This document shows, in pieces, positions 3,757 to 6,338 of a stretch of DNA of 6,338 nucleotides. This DNA comes from CAYWEP01 sp964457405. GTDB taxonomy: Bacteria; Patescibacteriota; Microgenomatia; Levybacterales; UBA12049. Numbering within the stretch: position 1 is the first letter of the stretch; each line of letters begins with the position of its first letter. The notes beneath the pieces are model-generated. The model saw only the letters and a program-made list of their open reading frames with translations. It was not told the DNA's origin and searched no databases. A program made the translations under genes and the position numbers. The stretch lies in NCBI GenBank assembly GCA_964457405.1, contig CAYWEP010000069.1:1-6338 (forward strand), read 5' to 3'.

Positions 3757-5328
3757 GTGATCGATGCCTTGCCACCGGTAGTACAAAAGTTCCCTCATGT
3801 TGCCTTCCTTGTCGCCGGTGTCACTCATCCTGTTGTTCTAGAACAGACAGGTGAAAACTATCGTAATTTTCTTATCAAAAAAGTGTATGAACTAAATCTC
3901 GTCGACTACGTTTCCTTTTATAACACCTATTTTGATCAAAATGACCTCTTTAGATTTTTAGAGGCTACCGATGTCTATCTTTCCTCCTCCTTAAATCCGA
4001 ACCAAACTGTCTCCGGCACTTTATCTTACGCCCTAGGCAGCGGTCTTCCGGTAATATCCACAGCCTTTGCCCAAGCCAAAGAAGACATCACTGATGAGGT
4101 TGGCATATTGATTGGCTTCAAAAAACCGCAGGCTTTTACCGATGCCATCATTACGTTATTGGGCAATGATCGGTTACGTCTGCAGATGGGTAAAAACGCC
4201 TATTTCCGCACAAGACACATGACCTGGGAAAATATTTCCCTCTCCTACCTAAAATATTTCTCGCAATTTGTGCCGGAGCTAACTCTGGGACAGAGAAATC
4301 TTCCACCTATAAAGCTTAAGCATTTGGCTAAATTGACTGACAATTTTGGCATTATTCAGTTTGCCAAACTTACCGAACCGGATCTTTCTTCCGGATATAC
4401 CTTAGATGATAATGCCCGAGCTTTAATCGTTGCCACCCTCCATTATAAAAAATGTAATGTCCACTCTTCGCTAAAGCTCGCCTCCATATATCTCAACTTT
4501 CTTTATCGTGTAGCCAAGCCCGATGGTCACTTTGATAACTATGTCAATCAAAACCGCGTTATTGATGAACAGAGAAATTTCCAGGAAAACTCAGAAGATC
4601 CTACCGCCAGAGCCCTCTATGCCATCGCACTGGTTTCAACTACCAGACAAATCCCAAAACGCATGAGACAGCAAGCCCATTCCTTCTTTGAACAGAGTTT
4701 CCGGAAAAACATTGCTTTCTCCGCACCTCGTGCTATCGCTTTTTACATTAAGGCTCTCAATTGCTTGCTTTCGAAATGGAAAGAACCTAAAGTCCTCGCT
4801 GTATTAAGGTACTACTGTGAACAACTCGTAGCTCTGTATGAGAAGCGTCACTCGCCGGACTGGGAATGGTTTGAGCATTCTTTAACATATTCAAATGCCA
4901 TCCTACCAGAAGCACTCCTCCTCGGATACAAAATAACCGGGGAGAGAAGATACCTTCAAGTGTCTAAAAAAACCCTCAATTTCTTAATTAGCCATACCTT
5001 TAAGGACGGTATGTACATTCCTATCGGCCAAAGTGGCTGGTTTCCCAAGGGAGGAACAAGGCAGTATTTTGACCAACAGCCAGAGGACACCACTGCCACC
5101 GTAGAAGCTCTCAATACAATATTTCAGGTAACAAATAGAAAGCATTATAAGGAATTAGCAAACATTGCATTTAACTGGTTCTTGGGGGATAACGTTCTTG
5201 GGCAGGTTGTATATGATCGGGCAACCGGAGGATGTCATGATGGGGTTGGGGAAAAATTTATTAACTTAAACCAGGGTGCCGAATCTACAATTTCTTACCT
5301 TTTAGCCCGCTTTTCTTTCAAAGACTAG
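3757..5328 (+). CDS. GT4 glycosyltransferase, C-terminal half plus C-terminal alpha/alpha-toroid-like domain
   Basis: This is the continuation of the interrupted GT4 gene. Homology begins at TFGLLNPGKGIE (3718 onward), upstream of the first possible internal start, GTG 3757, which has an SD-like GGAAAGGGG 9 nt upstream. From GTG it encodes 523 residues. The first ~170 are the sugar-nucleotide-binding half of the GT-B fold, with HVAFLVAGVTHP (14-25) and the donor-site region NPNQTVSGTLSYALGSGLPV (80-99). From about residue 188 a second domain of ~335 residues carries GYTLDDNARALIVATLHY (213-230), a tryptophan-rich WEWFEHSLTYSNAILPEALL segment, GQSGWFPKGG, FDQQPEDTTATVEAL, ATGGCHDG and NLNQGAESTISYLL. 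This helical domain is found fused to GT4 enzymes, and its repeats resemble (alpha/alpha)-toroid carbohydrate-active folds; its reaction is unknown to me. With GH130 upstream, the joined enzyme probably builds a mannose-containing glycan in the cytoplasm. If only this half is made, it lacks the acceptor-binding domain, although the toroid domain could still fold. The stop is TAG. Confidence 0.85.
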   Translation: MIDALPPVVQKFPHVAFLVAGVTHPVVLEQTGENYRNFLIKKVYELNLVDYVSFYNTYFDQNDLFRFLEATDVYLSSSLNPNQTVSGTLSYALGSGLPVISTAFAQAKEDITDEVGILIGFKKPQAFTDAIITLLGNDRLRLQMGKNAYFRTRHMTWENISLSYLKYFSQFVPELTLGQRNLPPIKLKHLAKLTDNFGIIQFAKLTEPDLSSGYTLDDNARALIVATLHYKKCNVHSSLKLASIYLNFLYRVAKPDGHFDNYVNQNRVIDEQRNFQENSEDPTARALYAIALVSTTRQIPKRMRQQAHSFFEQSFRKNIAFSAPRAIAFYIKALNCLLSKWKEPKVLAVLRYYCEQLVALYEKRHSPDWEWFEHSLTYSNAILPEALLLGYKITGERRYLQVSKKTLNFLISHTFKDGMYIPIGQSGWFPKGGTRQYFDQQPEDTTATVEALNTIFQVTNRKHYKELANIAFNWFLGDNVLGQVVYDRATGGCHDGVGEKFINLNQGAESTISYLLARFSFKD

Positions 5329-5352
5329 ATCAAAAACTTACTCCAATCCATG

Positions 5353-5375
5353 TAAAAACCTTCGTTGGGCAGGTT
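5353..5375 (-). terminator. possible weak terminator between convergent genes
   Basis: On the minus strand AACCT (5375-5371) and AGGTT (5361-5357) form a 5-bp stem with a 9-nt loop, and the stem runs into a short U-tract (TTTTT in total from its last bases). It lies just beyond the stop of the minus-strand secreted protein and 24 bp beyond the stop of the GT gene. The stem is short, so this is weak; nothing better is seen in 5329-5381. Confidence 0.25.
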
Positions 5376-5381
5376 ATAATC

Positions 5382-6338
5382 TTATTGTGAGGCACTCCAG
5401 TTAAATTCTTTATTTTTGAAATTAAGTGTCAGCGTCTTGCACTTATAATCACTTCCTACTCTATAAAATGGCGAAGCATATTTATTGCCTGCTTGATCTT
5501 TAAGCAGTACTCGTATGCTGTAATCTGACGGAACTGCGTTTTTGAGAAGCGCTGTCGTAGAATAATTTTCTGTGGATGCATAGGATTGATCGTAGTTCAC
5601 GTTGAAGAGATAATCCGGAATATTCGCGGGGTCAGACTGGCTGTAATCCATGACGGCTTTTACGGGAACATCTGAGATTATTTGCACGTTGGCCGCGGGC
5701 CGCATTTGGGGTCCGACGGTGACGGTATCGCCAAGAATCGGCATGATAGTGAAATCACCCACTCCAAATCTGGTTTGTGAGTAAGTGTCGAAGGTATTGA
5801 AGTTGGCGACTTGATTGTAATTGAAGCTGTCCGGGTATATTGGAGATGCACCCAGCGCATGATTTGTAGTAACATATCCCTGCATATAACACGAGGCGCC
5901 GTATAAATACGACTTTGTTATGTAGCGGTTGGGGTCAGTACTTACGGTGTAAGCAAATTCCCCGTTGGCGTTTACGATTACGCGGTCGTTCGGATCAGAA
6001 TAGTACTCCATGGTGACGCCTGAAACCGGTTCCTTGGTATATTTATCTACGAACTGACCCTTCACTGTTACCGTTTCGCCAAGGATAGCGAAGGGAAGAA
6101 AGTTTACGGCGCTTATTTTTTGTTTTCCTAAAGTGGTCGAAACTTCAATGGTGTAATCGCTCCCCGTAGGCGTATCAAGCGGGATATTCCACTGCCACGA
6201 CCATTGGTCTGCTGGCAACTGGCCTCTCGTATTGACATCTTCCGTTGCAAGTTTCTTATACAATGTGCCGCCCTTCAGAAGGTTGATGGTAAATTTTTCT
6301 GCATTGCCTTTTAGATTCCAGCTCCATTCGATTGGCAT
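5382..6338 (-). CDS. partial secreted-type multidomain protein with Ig-like and carboxypeptidase-regulatory-like modules
   Basis: Only the C-terminal 318 codons are in the window. The frame begins with ATG exactly at the right edge (6338-6336), but the first domain is already in mid-fold there, so the gene almost certainly extends beyond the window. Residues 1-80 (IEWSWNL..., FTINLLKGG, WSWQWNIPLDTPTGSDYTIEV) resemble the Kre9/KNH-type Ser/Thr-rich beta-sandwich domain seen in bacterial surface proteins. Residues 86-150 (GETVTVKGQFVDKYTKEPVSGVTM..., VNANGEFAYTV) look like a carboxypeptidase-regulatory or CNA-B-type beta-sandwich. Residues 195-311 form another beta-rich module ending LTLNFKNKEFNWSASQ and a TAA stop. 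The motif ILG[ED]TVTV recurs at 85-92 and 201-208, marking module boundaries. No C-terminal membrane anchor or LPxTG signal is present. A secreted adhesin or structural role is plausible, but the function is not recognised. The gene is convergent with the GT4 gene and separated from it by 53 bp. Confidence 0.75.
   Translation of the reverse strand: MPIEWSWNLKGNAEKFTINLLKGGTLYKKLATEDVNTRGQLPADQWSWQWNIPLDTPTGSDYTIEVSTTLGKQKISAVNFLPFAILGETVTVKGQFVDKYTKEPVSGVTMEYYSDPNDRVIVNANGEFAYTVSTDPNRYITKSYLYGASCYMQGYVTTNHALGASPIYPDSFNYNQVANFNTFDTYSQTRFGVGDFTIMPILGDTVTVGPQMRPAANVQIISDVPVKAVMDYSQSDPANIPDYLFNVNYDQSYASTENYSTTALLKNAVPSDYSIRVLLKDQAGNKYASPFYRVGSDYKCKTLTLNFKNKEFNWSASQ

Noticed and set aside
3049..5328. 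UGA = glycine (genetic code 25) as in Gracilibacteria or Absconditabacteria
   Set aside because: Only one internal UGA occurs in the window, whereas such genomes use it often. Under that code the SPFH stop would also become Gly, though it would extend by only two residues, so this is not excluded outright.

Overview
The window looks like a piece of a bacterial chromosome of moderate-to-low GC, most likely from an uncultivated Candidate Phyla Radiation (Patescibacteria) lineage. This is inferred from the protein types: a CQEIAHTFGLDHQD secreted metalloprotease-like protein, a GH130 enzyme next to a GT4-plus-toroid glycosyltransferase, and a short GC-rich palindromic repeat that is translated into protein. 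No rRNA, tRNA, CRISPR array, transposase or phage gene is visible. The standard code fits best: stops seen are TAA, TAG and TGA.

Layout from left to right. Positions 1-169 are non-coding and hold two overlapping hairpins, one of which resembles a weak terminator for the minus strand. A minus-strand slipin/stomatin-like SPFH membrane protein (170-931) has an extended -10 box so close to its ATG that the mRNA is probably leaderless. A minus-strand secreted, matrixin-like metalloprotease homologue follows (1023-1847), in which the first zinc-binding His of HExxHxxGxxH is Gln. A divergent control region (1848-2048) carries a minus promoter for the protease and a strong plus promoter (TTGCCA-N17-TATAAT). 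The plus promoter is followed by an ~85-nt leader with a GC-rich hairpin and a 7-nt segment complementary to the Shine-Dalgarno region.

The plus-strand unit is a GH130 glycoside phosphorylase/hydrolase (2049-3065), overlapping by 17 bp a GT4 glycosyltransferase (3049-5328) with a C-terminal (alpha/alpha)-toroid-like domain. The GT4 gene has two anomalies. Its first ~30 codons include a 42-bp structured GC-rich repeat, and only a UUG start without a Shine-Dalgarno is available. It is also broken by a single in-frame UGA at codon 223, directly before the TFGLLNPGKGIE motif. The reading frame on both sides is otherwise intact, and a hairpin, an SD-like run and a GTG lie just after the stop. This may be a recent nonsense mutation, a sequencing or consensus error, or a recoding/reinitiation site.

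A minus-strand secreted-type, Ig/Kre9-like multidomain protein (5382 to the right edge) converges on the GT gene and is cut at its N-terminus by the window.

Taken together, the centre of the window is a two-gene intracellular glycan cassette (a phosphorylase-type enzyme plus a nucleotide-sugar glycosyltransferase), probably for a mannose-containing oligosaccharide or surface polymer. It is flanked by envelope and secreted proteins. Most of the novelty lies in the interrupted GT4 gene, the repeat-derived N-terminus and the structured GH130 leader, not in a wholly new system.
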